DNA of 64,000 nucleotides from Dendrolimus kikuchii (taxonomy: Eukaryota; Arthropoda; Insecta; Lepidoptera; Lasiocampidae). The position numbers and the translations under genes are program-made. The notes under the pieces were generated by a model, which searched no databases, was not told the origin of the DNA, and worked only from the letters and a program-made list of their open reading frames with translations. Below, piece after piece: positions 46,788 through 57,857 of this stretch; the first letter of the stretch is position 1; every line of letters begins with the position of its first letter. Location: assembly GCA_019925095.2 (NCBI GenBank), contig CM034394.1, positions 8,878,272-8,942,271 on the forward strand, written 5' to 3'.

Positions 46788-47093
46788 AGGGTACGCACCT
46801 TGCACAAATTTGTCGTGTCCTTCGATAGCTTAATGAGCAGGCACCAGTATAACACTCTCACATCTTCTAATTTCAATATATTAAAGTTTTATACACGTCG
46901 CGGCGCGGATGAATTGATTTTGAGAATTTATTTTTAAATATTTTTTGAGTGGAGACTTTTCTTACGTGTACGTGCGTAGCGAGCGGATTTTGCAACGTCT
47001 TTTTTTTTTTAAAAGGTGCGGGAAGAGGGGGGAGATTTTGGGTATGGAATGGGAAGGAATGAACGAATGGAATAATAACTACCGCGTTCCTCA
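46788..47093 (-). repeat. BEL/Pao 5' LTR
   Basis: Matches the 3' LTR from GCACCTTGCACAAATTTGTC to GGAATGAACGAATGGAA. Its outer end (ATAATAACTACCGCGTTCCTCA) differs from the corresponding internal end of the 3' LTR (GAATGGCGCGTACA), so the termini have diverged or been rearranged. The T-run near 47000 replaces CGTTTTTGAAAT of the other LTR. Confidence 0.8.
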
Positions 47094-47888
47094 CTATATA
47101 TAGTAAAATTTGTGTTACTTTGAACAAGATGTTATGATGACAGTAGTTTTGAAAACTTTAAACCAAATATGGAATACTTACACTAAAGTGCGTCTCACAA
47201 AAAAAGTCCCTCGTCAACATATGGAATTGAGCTGCACACAGATCACGAGCCACGTTATGTTGTTCTCGTGTTATGTTGCATTATATTATTATTCTATTTA
47301 CTACTACTATAAAATAGGAATCTTTCTAGGATTATTTTATGTTTCTAACATTCCTTTGCACGACTATAGCCCCCCGTGTGTGGAACTTTTTTCGTGAAAC
47401 AGAGTCTAAAACAGGCACAGCCTAGTTTTGAGGTCACTTTTTATTAATTTAATTTTTTGCTTGCAACATACATAGTCAGTGCTTGATTGTGATGTCAATT
47501 ATTTTGTGTCAATCTCAAACGTTTTCTCAATATAATAATTATTTATGCGCATTTTTTTATATTGTCACATTTCTTGCCGAGGTACGATATACCTAATATA
47601 GTATAAAATATAATATATAGTTAAGAATCTCAATTTTGCTGTAGAACCGTAATAACTTGGACAAAAAAGTTAAAACTGAGCAAAAAAGTTGTAACAGTGA
47701 AAAATCACAGGGCATAATCCAAATTGCCCAAAGTTCACGCCCCCGCGTTTTAAACCTTAAGAAGCATTAGTCAAATGTAACGGCGACCTCGTAATTCGTC
47801 AAGTTAAAGTCTTCCGTGGGTTTTCGTCTTTATAAATTAAAGTGATTTATATACGAAAGTCATAGCTGCCAGAAGTTTTGGCGAATTA
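47094..47888. other. AT-rich intergenic DNA, no gene seen
   Basis: No supported gene or repeat. Confidence 0.35.
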
Positions 47889-47897
47889 CGATAAAAA

Positions 47898-48193
47898 AGA
47901 CGTGGTAGCGTAATGGTTAGCGCACGCGTTCCAAGCTCAAAGGGCGGGTTCGAATCCTGAGCGGAACGCATGTGCCACTTAGGCCTAATGTGCATATCTT
48001 TACAATTACCACGTACCAACAACGGTGAGGGAAAACATCGTAATGAAATCTGCACATCGAGATAACCGATGTGTCAAACCTGCCAAGTCGCCTTGGACAA
48101 GTGTGGCGGGTATACTATCCATTCCCCAATAGTGGGAGGCCCGAGCCCAACAGTGAAATGGTTATAAGCTGTTATTATTATTAATATACTATG
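47898..48193 (+). mobile_element. tRNA-derived SINE, full copy
   Basis: A-box-like TAGCGTAATGGTTAGCGC (about 47905-47922) and B box GGTTCGAATCC (47947-47957), the body shared with 7733-7990, then GGGAGGCCCGAGCCCAACAG and a CTGTTATTATTATTA tail. The likely target duplication is CGATAAAAA at 47889-47897 and 48194-48202. The '..CCCAACAGTG..' to TTATTA end resembles LINE 3' ends, as expected for a SINE mobilised by a partner LINE. Confidence 0.85.
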
Positions 48194-48202
48194 CGATAAA
48201 AA

Positions 48203-48744
48203 TCATTACAGCTAAAAACATTATTTGTAGTGAAAACACTTTTATCCACTATATATACTGGTACCGCCATGTAAACCTCCTTTCGACCTATTCATACTTT
48301 TCTTCGACATATTTAAATTCTTCCTTTAAATCTGACGGCGCGTTCCCGTGTCGCACGTCACTTCAATCATTCATCTCATGTCAACATAAAATAAAATAAA
48401 TTACATCGCACCGCAAATGTAAATATATATATAAAATAACATAACATAAAATATCTATATCGCGCCCGCAACCCTAATTAAATATAAATAATATATGTAT
48501 TATATAAATAACCCGCTCCGCATCAAATTGTAAAATATAATATAAATTATAACAAATAAAGTGAAGTGAGGTGGACTGAGGGCAGAAAGCCGCACATTCC
48601 CATTAACCAGGTAAGTGCGTGCTTATCTTCCGATTCCCATCAAAATTGTCCCACACTTCTTTTCCCGCAAATTTGACACAGTTCGCTTCCCGCTAAATCC
48701 AGCGCCGCCGCACCATATACAGAAATGAAATCTATATATGACAA
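48203..48744. other. unassigned composite DNA, possible LTR or leader fragment
   Basis: Alternates AT-rich runs with GC-rich words (CGCGTTCCCGTGTCGCACG, TATCGCGCCCGCAACCC). A strong splice-donor-like AACCAG|GTAAGTGCG lies at 48606-48620. It abuts a LINE 3' UTR fragment. It may be a piece of another retroelement; I cannot prove it. Confidence 0.3.
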
Positions 48745-48860
48745 TAAATCCTACGACAGCGGTTTAGTCGGACTGGACCGATTTTAGTTTATAGTTTTTT
48801 ATAGTGTATATATTTGTTAGGTATTTATATTTGTATATTTTATTTTATTTTTATTTGTAT
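48745..48860 (+). repeat. 3' UTR fragment of the LINE family at 10598
   Basis: GGTTTAGTCGGACTGGACCG, ATTTTAGTTTATAGT, TATAGTGTATATATTTGTTA and TTATTTTTATTTGTA align with 10829-10930, that is the last codons (LVGLDRL), the stop and the UTR. Confidence 0.65.
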
Positions 48861-49197
48861 ATGATGACGCTGGCGGGGGCGGGGGATAAAGGAGATGGAA
48901 AGGACTTACAGGATAAGGTCGCCGCACCAGACACGCTACGAGCGATGCGGTTTTCGCAGCGGCAGGCACTTCTTCTTCGTGGTGTTTCCTTCTCGTCTTG
49001 CGGTTCCTTCGATAGTGGACCAGCTGAAACGGGGCAGTGGGGCACCTTTCAGCGTGCGGGTTGATGAAAACGGGTGTAATATGCGACACAACACACAAAA
49101 CGCGGCGAGGTTTGTGCGGAAGCAGCGGTGCATTCGGCGGTCGGACGTAGACTATGTCACATTACATAGTGACAGATCGGCGAAAGAAAAAAGGTAA
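48861..49197 (+). other. GC-rich island open in several frames
   Basis: About 340 bases with open frames of 60-100 codons on both strands at once. The longest plus frame contains CGFRSGRHFFFVVFPSRLAV and VDQLKRGSGAPFSVRVDENG. No domain recognised. The compositional jump suggests a retroelement fragment, perhaps 5' UTR or coding; it directly follows the LINE 3' UTR fragment. Confidence 0.35.
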
Positions 49198-49199
49198 CA

Positions 49200-50475
49200 A
49201 AGAGGCGATGACCAAGTAGGTCGGCGTTAACAGTATATTAGTTTATTTTTAGGATATAATTTAAATAGGATATAATAATTATAGTACGTATGGGCACTAA
49301 GACTACTAGGCCACAAGCCGTCATCAAATTACAAAAGCTTTCCACGCGAAAAACTATTTTGAATTTCAGACAGTAAGTACATTATATAACTTTATTAATC
49401 TTTTAAAATTTAAATAATTGCAAGAAAGTAGGAATCTGTAATTGTACCTTTAAATCTTAAGGCAATGAATAGAATAATAATTAAGGCGGGAATACACCTG
49501 CCTGTACCTTGTACACTTGTATAATAGTTTTTTGGACACGTGAGCTACTTCCAAGTAGGTTGCATAACATTTGATTCCATAGGTCACAACAAGTAACAGA
49601 CATGCGTGGAAGCAAACTGTATGCTAGTTTACTTACAAATGTATCAAAAAACAACTTATCTAACTACAGTTACACGCTACATGCATGTGTTTATATATAT
49701 GCCTTTAAATACAAGGAATAAATGGTTCGTGATATTAATATTTTTTCAAGAAAATGGAGGACAATTTACAAAGGAAATAAAACGATAAATAAATGCAGAT
49801 TTCTCACGAGGACTAATGGAAAAGACCTTCGGATACTACACAGTGGGTTTATTTTACGCCTAAACCGAATGGGCTTTCATAAAAAAAACGATTTGGCATG
49901 AATTTTATCTTGCTTGTCTTTTATGTAATGGAATCGCGGTTTTGGTGTTTCAAGAAATAATATTATGAAATGTAACTAGAAAATTTACTCTTCCATACTT
50001 TTAAAGTAAAAATGGAAATATTTTACTTATTTGACATGTCTTGTTATCAAGATAAGATTATTGATAGTCAAAAGAATTTTAACATATTAAATAATAGGAT
50101 TTTCCGACATAATTTCACTTGTGTGAACTTTGAATACGTATCAAGATGAAACTATCCAATTATCCGTCATAAAATATCCCACGTTTAGGGAAAGTACTCG
50201 TATACCTGCTTATAAGCCGCGCGCAGGTTTGCCGATGACTACTTACTCTTATTGTATATACTTATGTAAAGTATATACAATAATAAATTAAAATAGAAAA
50301 ATTATTGCAGCAACTATTTATGTAATCTTTTTTTGCCAACCCTACTGACTATCGACGCGTGACATCATGAGGCTCTCGGAAAACCTTCTGGACACGGGTA
50401 GTAATTATATTTATTTAATTTTATAATGATGGGTTTTGTTCTGACCCCAGTTCATGAAACAAACAAAACTCGACA
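49200..50475. other. AT-rich intergenic DNA, no gene seen
   Basis: No supported gene. Confidence 0.35.
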
Positions 50476-50490
50476 TTTCCTTATGGTTTT

Positions 50491-50933
50491 TTTTTTTTTT
50501 TTTTAATTGAAACAATTCTACGGACTCTAAAGTTCCGTATCTTTTTTAATTTGAAGTTTATTAGTTGTATTGGTTTGTGTCTTTTTATTGCGCTGATAAC
50601 ATTGTTCTTTTTTTTATTATTGTATTAAAGTTGACGACATAGACACGGGTGGTGCTTATTGATTAATTTCTTAATCTCTAAGTATTTTATGTTATATGAA
50701 TTTTTTTTTATTATTGTTTGCTATTTGTGTATTGGTTTATAGATGTATTGGACTTATTATATTACTTATTTTAACTTGTGTAGTGTTGCTGTTATAAAGT
50801 GGGTGTGGTGTTTGGCGTGTGTGGAGTCTTAGGTGCTAATATTATTATGCTATTCTTAGGATATGTATATATTTTTTTATTTGTGTGGTTTATTGGGGTT
50901 TTTTTGTGGTTTTTTGTTTTTTTTTTTTTTTTC
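50491..50933 (-). mobile_element. poly(A)-tailed LINE-type insertion, 443 bp
   Basis: Flanked by a perfect 15-bp target duplication, TTTCCTTATGGTTTT, at 50476-50490 and 50934-50948. A T-run directly inside the left edge is a poly(A) tail on the minus strand, so the insertion arose by target-primed reverse transcription. The minus strand is very A- and C-rich with few G and no long frame, as in the untranslated ends of Jockey-like LINEs. A processed transcript of another gene is possible. Confidence 0.85.
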
Positions 50934-50948
50934 TTTCCTTATGGTTTT

Positions 50949-52055
50949 GGTTTAGTTAGGTAGTAGCAGTTTTAAAATGTGCTTAGAGAAAATACGCAAC
51001 TCTGAATTAAGCAGAATATCACATGTAAAAGTTCTTATGAAAAATAAATACCTAAGAATGTTTCATAAAAGTGATTTCTTGAAACTTACAATTAAATCAA
51101 CAAACTATTGTTGTAGAGTTTACCACAGCTTTCCAAGATGTTACCGCTATTTTAGGGAATCAGAGAATGCAGAAACCTCAGGAGTATGCTTAAGATTTAT
51201 ATCATATCAATGTTAATTAAAAAATGATGGATTTGTTGGTAGCTATATGGTAATTTGACATTTAAAAAATAAAAACAACTAAAACAATACAATTTTTTGT
51301 AATACCCAAAACGCCAACGTGGCGAACAGTGGGGACTTTCAGGTCAATGCCCTTAATCACTCAGAAAGCTTGCAACAGCCTACGTAGTTTACTATGTAGC
51401 CGGTCGTAAGTAGTACTAGCTTGACTACAAAGGTCTTAGTAGACATCAAGTCAAAGAATTTCTTTGAAACTTGACTCTTAATCATTTTTTTTAAATAAAG
51501 ATAGAAAAGTTACATTATTATTCATTTATTCATTCCTTTCAGTTATATTGCCTCACTGAATGGAAAGGTCGCATATAATCATACTTCATTTGAATGTCTC
51601 CGAGACATTTCGTAGAAAAAAAGTACAAGCTTGTTATTGATTAGTTATTACTCCTTTTTGACTAAGGTAGACCATTTTCTTTGGAAAATGGATAGCTATT
51701 TATTACTTATGGTTATACTAACAGAAAAATTAATAAATCTTAATTCTAAATACTAAAACTAAAAAAGTGATAAATAACTTATCAAACTTTAAACACGCTA
51801 TCCAGTAAAATTAGAATTTTGAATCTCTCGACGCGTCGAGTAGATATGTATATAAAATTCAAGCCCAGCAACATGCGAACGAAGTGGGCAGAGCTGGTTA
51901 GATATAAGAAAACCGTTCTATTATTTACAAAAGCAAAATTAATGGATGTCCGACATTACACCTGTAACTTTTGCTCGCATAAGTTTCTAAGTTTAGCGCG
52001 CACTACGATTTAACAATTCCAGGCTCAGCTGTGAAAAGATAAGTCTACAGGTCTG
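50949..52055. other. AT-rich intergenic DNA, no gene seen
   Basis: No supported gene. Confidence 0.35.
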
Positions 52056-52059
52056 GATG

Positions 52060-52215
52060 GCTGCCAACCCTGGTCTAGATTATACCGCTATAACGGCCTT
52101 GAGTTGTGTTACAGCCAGCCTTCGGGGCCAGCAGCACATAGCTGTACCTCTGGTGTTACAAATGTCCATTGGTGACTTTAACCACTTTCCATCAGGTAAA
52201 CAGAGAAAAGGCTGT
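52060..52215 (-). repeat. interspersed repeat A, copy 3
   Basis: Reverse complement shows TTTACCTGATGGAAAGTGGT, TAAAGTCACCAATGGACATT, TGTAACACCAGAGGTACAGC and TGTAACACAACTCAAGGCCG, following the copy at 12128-12270 and extending past its end. Confidence 0.65.
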
Positions 52216-52219
52216 TAGA

Positions 52220-53710
52220 CTATCTGATGTACTTCAACTAATACCTACGAGTAAGTGAAGAAATCCAATCATTAAGAAGGCGATCCCGAAATTCGTGTTG
52301 ACTTGTGTTATAATTCGAATAAAAATTAGGTTTATTACCATTTTGCGAATTTCGTAATAAACCGAGTTTTCGTCGACCATAAATCTCAGTAAGAATAATG
52401 AATCGACTTCGTGATCCGAAGCGCTAAGCCTGAGTTACTTATGAACCCATTTTAGCTTCGTCTCGGCATAAAGATAGCTATTTGGATGGTAATTCCATAT
52501 CCTTTATTGGCAGAATTTAGAAGATATTGAACCAATCCACTAAGCACTTAAAATATTGCGTATTGAAAACTATTGTACCCCATTCACAGAGATTAGGATA
52601 CGACTTTCTTAAATTATTACTAGTTAAAGCCTACCATGTGGTGTTTCTTTTGCGTAAATTTTATTACATTCCGGAATAAGAAGCATGTAATTGTATTCCG
52701 CAGAACAGATCATATTTTCCAGGATATCATAAAAGTTGTCATAATTATGTTCATGACATATAACGAGCCAGTTTTGTAACTATAATATATAAAGTAATAT
52801 GTGAAATATTCGTCACATAATCATTTGAAACTCCCACGGGACCAGCAATATATCCTTTTCCAAGGAATAATTTATCGTTGACTTAGCCTTAGTTTCAGTT
52901 TCATACATAAATCTATAACATCTTTTAGAATTAGGCACACTACTTGTTGAAAATGTATAAAAAATAAACTTGACGTCTTCATTTAATTTTAATAATGTGC
53001 TAACAATAAATAAAATATTTTGCACTTGCAATTATACACATTAAATTGATCTAGAAAGTGCCAGTTGTCTGTATTAGGTTAAAACCCGTTTGACTGATCA
53101 CGGCTAGGGAGCCTTCCCTCTCCAGAAATTCCAAAAAAATAATCATACAAGATACCACTGAAATGTTACAAGTTCGTGAGAATTTTGTGTGACCTGGCTT
53201 GTTTGTGTGTGTGTGTGTATTTTTGTAAAACATAAAAGAACAAAATAATATTATAAACTAATATTTACAACGCTACCGATGAAAAGATAGACCATATAAT
53301 AATAATAATGTATTATAAGTAATTAGGTAATTTATAAATAGGAGGTAACTTAGGTTCTCTATTACATTACTTATACAGATAGACTACAAAAATTAATATG
53401 TATTAGTTAAATAAACGTCAACAAATAATGAACTAATAATTTTTCACTTTAGCTAACATTTTTAGGTGTTATCAAGAACTTTATTCTCAAAAGAACATTA
53501 CAGTTCACTTATATGAAAAACAACAGTTTACATTCTAAAATAAATCCTACAAACTAAAAGCGAGCAGACATACAAACTTGTAAACAAATTGTGAACAATG
53601 AAATATTATAAAAACAAGGAAAGGAATAATAATAAGATACCATTTAAATGTTTAAATGGTTACATAAAGGCTTCAACTAAGGTTAGTCTGAGGCTTTTAT
53701 ATTTAGTTTT
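52220..53710. other. AT-rich intergenic DNA, no gene seen
   Basis: No supported gene; a short (GT)n run lies at 53201-53219. Confidence 0.35.
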
Positions 53711-53716
53711 TGATAT

Positions 53717-53932
53717 TGTTACAACCTAGGCGCCGACAAAGACAAATTCCACGTACAGATCTGTAGAAGCACATTTTATTACCTGTCGGCATTTGAACTA
53801 ATTGTAATCCTTTTATGATCGTCTTCTTTTGTTCACTTATTTAGTGGTATACGTTTCTAATTATTGTGGAGAATAGCCTATTGTCCTATTGTACTCGCTC
53901 GTTATCATCATTAGCCAGGTGTTGTGGATTAC
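53717..53932 (-). mobile_element. truncated LTR, same family as 12948-13455
   Basis: Its minus strand corresponds to the 3' 215 bases of the solo LTR: CAACACCTGGCTAATGATG, AGAAACGTATACCAC, AAAGAAGACGATCATAAAAG, GCCGACAGGTAATAAAATG and TGTCGGCGCCTAGGTTGTAA plus CA. The 5' 290 bases are absent. Confidence 0.8.
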
Positions 53933-53934
53933 AA

Positions 53935-55305
53935 ACTAATTTAAATAAACCCTTGCATAAAGTTTGTGTCTATTGTTAAAACCAATTTTTTAATTAAACC
54001 AATTTTCCTTAAATTTCTGTTTTTTCTTCAAGAAAAGTCTTAAGGGCCTTTCCAGTACACAAACTTAAACTTAAGGATATGACCCTACGCTGTTTTAAAG
54101 TTCACGAACCAATCTAGAGGTTTCAATTTAAATCTGTATAGAAAGTTTGCATACTTGGTTAAAATATTTATTTCAAAGTCGTCTATTACTTTGATGCAGT
54201 TTATGAGTCCGTCAGTTTATGTTTTCTTTCTAAAGTTAATCTTGGTTTGTATAATATTTTCAATAATTTTATAACTAAAATCCATGTATTATACTTATAT
54301 ATTTTAGTGCCTTCGTATATGGTTTTTGTCGGTGTAAAGAAGTGGTAGTTGTATAGGTTTTTGATTAATTTATTTTGTGTTATTTGTAAAGTTTTAAATT
54401 AGTTCTTGAAGCTGTTCCCCAAATTTCGATAAGGTATTCTAAATGTGGCTGTGCTAATGCAATATATATATTGCGTTTCTAATTTTATATGATATACAGT
54501 TTCTTGTTTTGCGTAGTGCTTCAGATAAATAAGAATAATAAAATAACTTGATCTAACGTGTTCAATATGAGGTGTCCAGGTTGATTTATCGTCTAGTAAT
54601 AGCCCGAGATAAATTTTTTATTTGAATTTTTAATAGGAATATTGTTAATTAATGGAACCGTGAAATAGGGGTTTTTTTTGGCGCAAATACCATACACGAT
54701 GTTTTTTTAAATTCAATGTAAGAAGATTATACAAAAATCATTAATTTAATAAGACTAAATCATTTTGTTATTCAGAAACTATCTCATTTATAGAAATCTT
54801 CAAACTATTAAGATCAGGTGAGACAGTGCTTTAACGCAAACCTAAAAGAGCGTAAAAAAGTTTGTTCTATGTTTATGCCATCGGAGACTAAGACTTCATA
54901 AAACACGTGAAATGTTTTAGTTAAAGTTGTAAAACTCTGTCTAGACAAACTTAAAATACACACACAATATTCTGCACCAATCTTTGATGTATCCTATGGC
55001 AATTCACACACTTACCTGTAAGTAGTGTTCCGTGTCGCAAGATTTTACAGATAAAGGGTTTTGATCAGACAGAATAAGCGTGAACGTTGTCGATATACGC
55101 GTTGCTCCCGGCGAACCATGTATCCATATATAACAAGCTCTTGTTATACAAAAGAGCCTTGTTAGTTCTAATAGAGGTACAAACATATAAATAACAATAA
55201 ATTGATATTTCTGTCTGTGATTCCAAAATAAATGCCTAGATTTAAGTGAAAACTGTTAATTAAAGTATACATTATCATTGTAGTTTTTTTTCTGTCTGTA
55301 TATTT
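53935..55305. other. AT-rich intergenic DNA, no gene seen
   Basis: No supported gene. Confidence 0.35.
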
Positions 55306-55311
55306 GGAAGT

Positions 55312-55620
55312 TTGTCTCGAAAAGGGTACGTGTGTTTCTCTTATGGATAAAATTAGAAATGAGGATATCCGTAAGAGAACCAAGGTAACCGACATAGCTC
55401 GCATAATTAGTAACTTGAAGTAGCAGTGGACCGGTCACATTTGTCGCAGGACCGATGGATAGTGCAGTCGGACGCCCTCCAGCCCGATGGACTGACCACC
55501 TGCGCAAGGTTAACGGTAGGTGCTGGACGAGGAAGGCGGAGGACCGTGATGAGTGGCGCCGACTTGGGAAGATCTACATCCAGCAGTGGACTGTGATTGG
55601 TTGACGACGAGAGTACGTAA
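55312..55620 (+). pseudogene. RTE-like endonuclease/reverse transcriptase, C-terminal fragment
   Basis: One plus-strand frame reads LEKGTCVSLMDKIRNEDIRK, RTKVTDIARIISNLK, a stop, QWTGHICRRTDG, another stop, then with frame noise SRTPSSPMD..PPAQG and, near the end, VAPTWEDLHPAVDCDWLTT. KIRNE.IR.RTKVTD, the (K)WQWAGHI..R.DGRW and GRP..RW..D motifs, and the final WR..GE.Y.QQWT block are the established C-terminus of insect RTE-type proteins; here several key Trp codons have become stops. 5'-truncated and dead. Confidence 0.75.
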
Positions 55621-55734
55621 ATCTGATTTTAACGAACATTTTAAAAATGAATAATAATATCATAGTTGTTTAATAAAATAATAAAACTACGATTAAAATT
55701 TTTATTTTATTTTGATTTTTATTATTCTGAAGTT

Positions 55735-55868
55735 TCGGAACACAAACCAACTTGATTGACGATTTATTTTAATATTATAAAAAAACCTGTTAGAGCTAGG
55801 TATGTTTGCTGAAGAGTTTCTTGCGCGGCTTCTTCTCTTAAGCGAAGCGGTGGTAAATAACATACAAT
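55735..55868 (-). repeat. interspersed repeat C, copy 2
   Basis: Reverse complement matches 24990-25135: TTACCACCGCTTCGCTTAAG, AGAAGAAGCCGCGCAAGAAA, CTCTTCAGCAAACATACCTA and ATCAAGTTGGTTTGTGTTCC. Confidence 0.75.
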
Positions 55869-55869
55869 C

Positions 55870-56770
55870 TTTATAACTAGACTTAGTAAAACCTATCCTA
55901 ATATTTTGTTACCCTTGTTGTGCTAGCTTTACATTTGATAGCACAACAATTGAGTTCTGGCATGCTTAAATCTTCGACAATATCACAGGTGCGGCTGCAG
56001 CATAAAAATCATATCCACGTATTACTCCATGTCAAATTGTCAACGTTTATTTATATACAGCAGACGTGCTCTCTACAATATACTACTTTCATACTTTATT
56101 CCTGAATAAAAACCAAATTTGATTTATTTATATTCAAATTGGACATTCAAAGTTTAACCGTAATCTTGTAAAGCCTCTTATTGAGATTGACTAAAATTCT
56201 TTTTACTTTCGGTAGCCGACACTCAGTGTCCAGGGCGCACAAAATCTGTTTATGCAAATGTTATTAAGGTTGAATATTTTATTGAATAGTTTATATGCAT
56301 TTTTACATTTGCCTTGTCATAAAATTGTATTTTTATTGCAACAAGCTTTTCAAAAAGCAATTGCGTTTTAGATAATAATCATTGATATATGCTTATTTTT
56401 GCATAAATAGAGCTGTTTCGGAATATAACGCTGAGTATTAAAATGTCATGGATTTTAAATTATGAGTTCAAAGGCATAAAATGGAATGCCAAGAGCTAAA
56501 TTATTGTAATATAAAAGTGTCATTGATCGATTCAGTTTTTTTTTTAATTCGAAGCCATTTTTAGTAAGTGCTATATGGTACTATATAAAATATACCTAAG
56601 TAACTTTTCTTTACTTTCACTTTTGTTAACGTTAGGTTTTTGGATTTGAGATGGATAACGGACAATATTTTAAAGAATTGCTTAGATATTCAACGTATTC
56701 AGCAACGAAATTCTGTCAGTGTTTCTGGAACTTTCTCAATTGACGTCGATTTGTAACTTATATCATATAT
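55870..56770. other. AT-rich intergenic DNA, no gene seen
   Basis: No supported gene. Confidence 0.35.
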
Positions 56771-56773
56771 ATC

Positions 56774-56817
56774 ACATTATAATAACGGAAATAACATTAT
56801 TTCCGCTATTATAATGT
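56774..56817. repeat. 44-bp palindrome
   Basis: ACATTATAATAACGGAAATAA pairs with TTATTTCCGCTATTATAATGT with one mismatch and almost no loop. It ends 21 bases before the solo LTR. Confidence 0.9.
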
Positions 56818-56838
56818 TTTATGTTAAGTTGTATATAT

Positions 56839-57853
56839 TGTTACAAGTAGCGGGACTCCAATTAAAATGCCGTTAGAATGATTATAGAGTTTATTAGAAC
56901 TATACAAACACGTATAACACAGGTACAAATATAACCGAACACGACAAATTCAAACGTAAAGCATACATACATACATACATACATAACATCACGCCAGTTC
57001 CCTTGCAGGGTAGGCACGAACAACAGAGCGCCATTCAGGCTTATTCTTACACACCTCACTTGCTTCTTTGACATTCATAACTCTTGTCATGCACGCTCGT
57101 CTGTTCTTAAGGCTCCTGACATCACCTTCTGCTAGTACACGATCAATTTGATCATGGAAGGTGTGTCGTGGCCTTCCACGACTTCTGCATCCATCCACTT
57201 TTGCATTGTATATCTGTTTAGTCATTCATTCTTTCATCATGCATTCTTTCCACATGCCCGAACCACCGGAGCATTCCTTTCCTTACCTTCACCCTGAATC
57301 TCTCTTTCAGACCAACTCTCTCTCTCTTACGTATTACGAACGCGGTCCGCTAGCGTCACTCCGCACATTTTGCGCAGTGCTTGCATCTCGACCGCGTTTA
57401 CTCTACTTTCAAAAGTAATGCAGAAGGTCGTAATTCAATAAAACGCGCAAAGTCCGTCACTAATAGATTCCCGATTATACACACGTCTCGCCCGTATCGT
57501 AATCGTCGCTTGGCTGCCCCCCTCCCTCAGTCAGTCGATCATTTTATACTGCACAAATGCAATGTGCCTGTCTGGCAACGTGGATCGAACTTCCTAGAAT
57601 CAGCTTGTACTTTAAAATCCGTAACACCTGGCTAATGGCTACAGCCGCGAGCGGCTGTAAACGATTACATTAGAACAATAGGCCGCTCTCTAGAAACGTA
57701 TACCAATAAATAAGTAAACAAAAGAAGACGATCATAAAAGAATTACAATTATTTTAATATTGTTGGTTATTAGTTCAAATGCCGACGGGTAATAAATATT
57801 CTTCTACAAATCTGTACGTGGAACCTGACTTTGTCGGCGCCTAGGTTGTAACA
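56839..57853 (+). mobile_element. solo LTR interrupted by a younger LINE
   Basis: Starts TGTTACAAGTAGCGGG and ends GGTTGTAACA, flanked by a 4-bp duplication, ATAT, at 56835-56838 and 57854-57857. Without the nested insertion (56963-57407 plus its target duplication) it aligns with the solo LTR at 12948-13455, apart from a short extra stretch at about 57570-57600 and another at 57750-57770. No internal region remains. Confidence 0.82.
56963..57407 (-). mobile_element. (ACAT)n-tailed LINE, 445-bp truncated copy F
   Basis: The longest copy of the family. The minus strand reads, with a few stops in its 5' part, KHCAKCAE, RVKVRKGMLRWFGHVERMHD, KQIYNAKVDGCRSRGRPRHT, DQIDRVLAEGDVRSLKNRRA, EASEVCKNKPEWRSVVRAYP, ARELA and a stop, then a (ATGT)n tail. 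It is the C-terminus of an RTE/Jockey-type LINE protein. The target duplication is TTCAAACGTAAAGC at 56949-56962 and TTCAAAAGTAATGC at 57408-57421 (12 of 14 match). Confidence 0.9.
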
Positions 57854-57857
57854 ATAT

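Larger units (their letters stand above)
40537..47093 (-). mobile_element. BEL/Pao LTR retrotransposon, nearly complete
   Basis: About 6.55 kb: 5' LTR (46788-47093), leader, one gag-pol frame (40996-46470), polypurine tract and 3' LTR (40537-40839). Domain order (gag, protease, RT, RNase H, integrase) and the DUF1759-like gag place it in BEL/Pao. There is no env frame. The coding frame is intact although the LTRs differ by several percent and no target duplication is visible. It lies just downstream of, and opposite to, the probable host exon at 39990-40354. Confidence 0.93.

Noticed and set aside
46385..46876. 163-codon minus-strand frame upstream of gag-pol
   Set aside because: It covers the BEL leader and the end of the 5' LTR and has no similarity to a gag or other protein.
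47898..47970. tRNA gene
   Set aside because: Same reason: SINE head.
48895..49197. 100-codon plus-strand protein gene
   Set aside because: Frames on both strands are open together, which reflects base composition; no homology recognised and no promoter or splice context.
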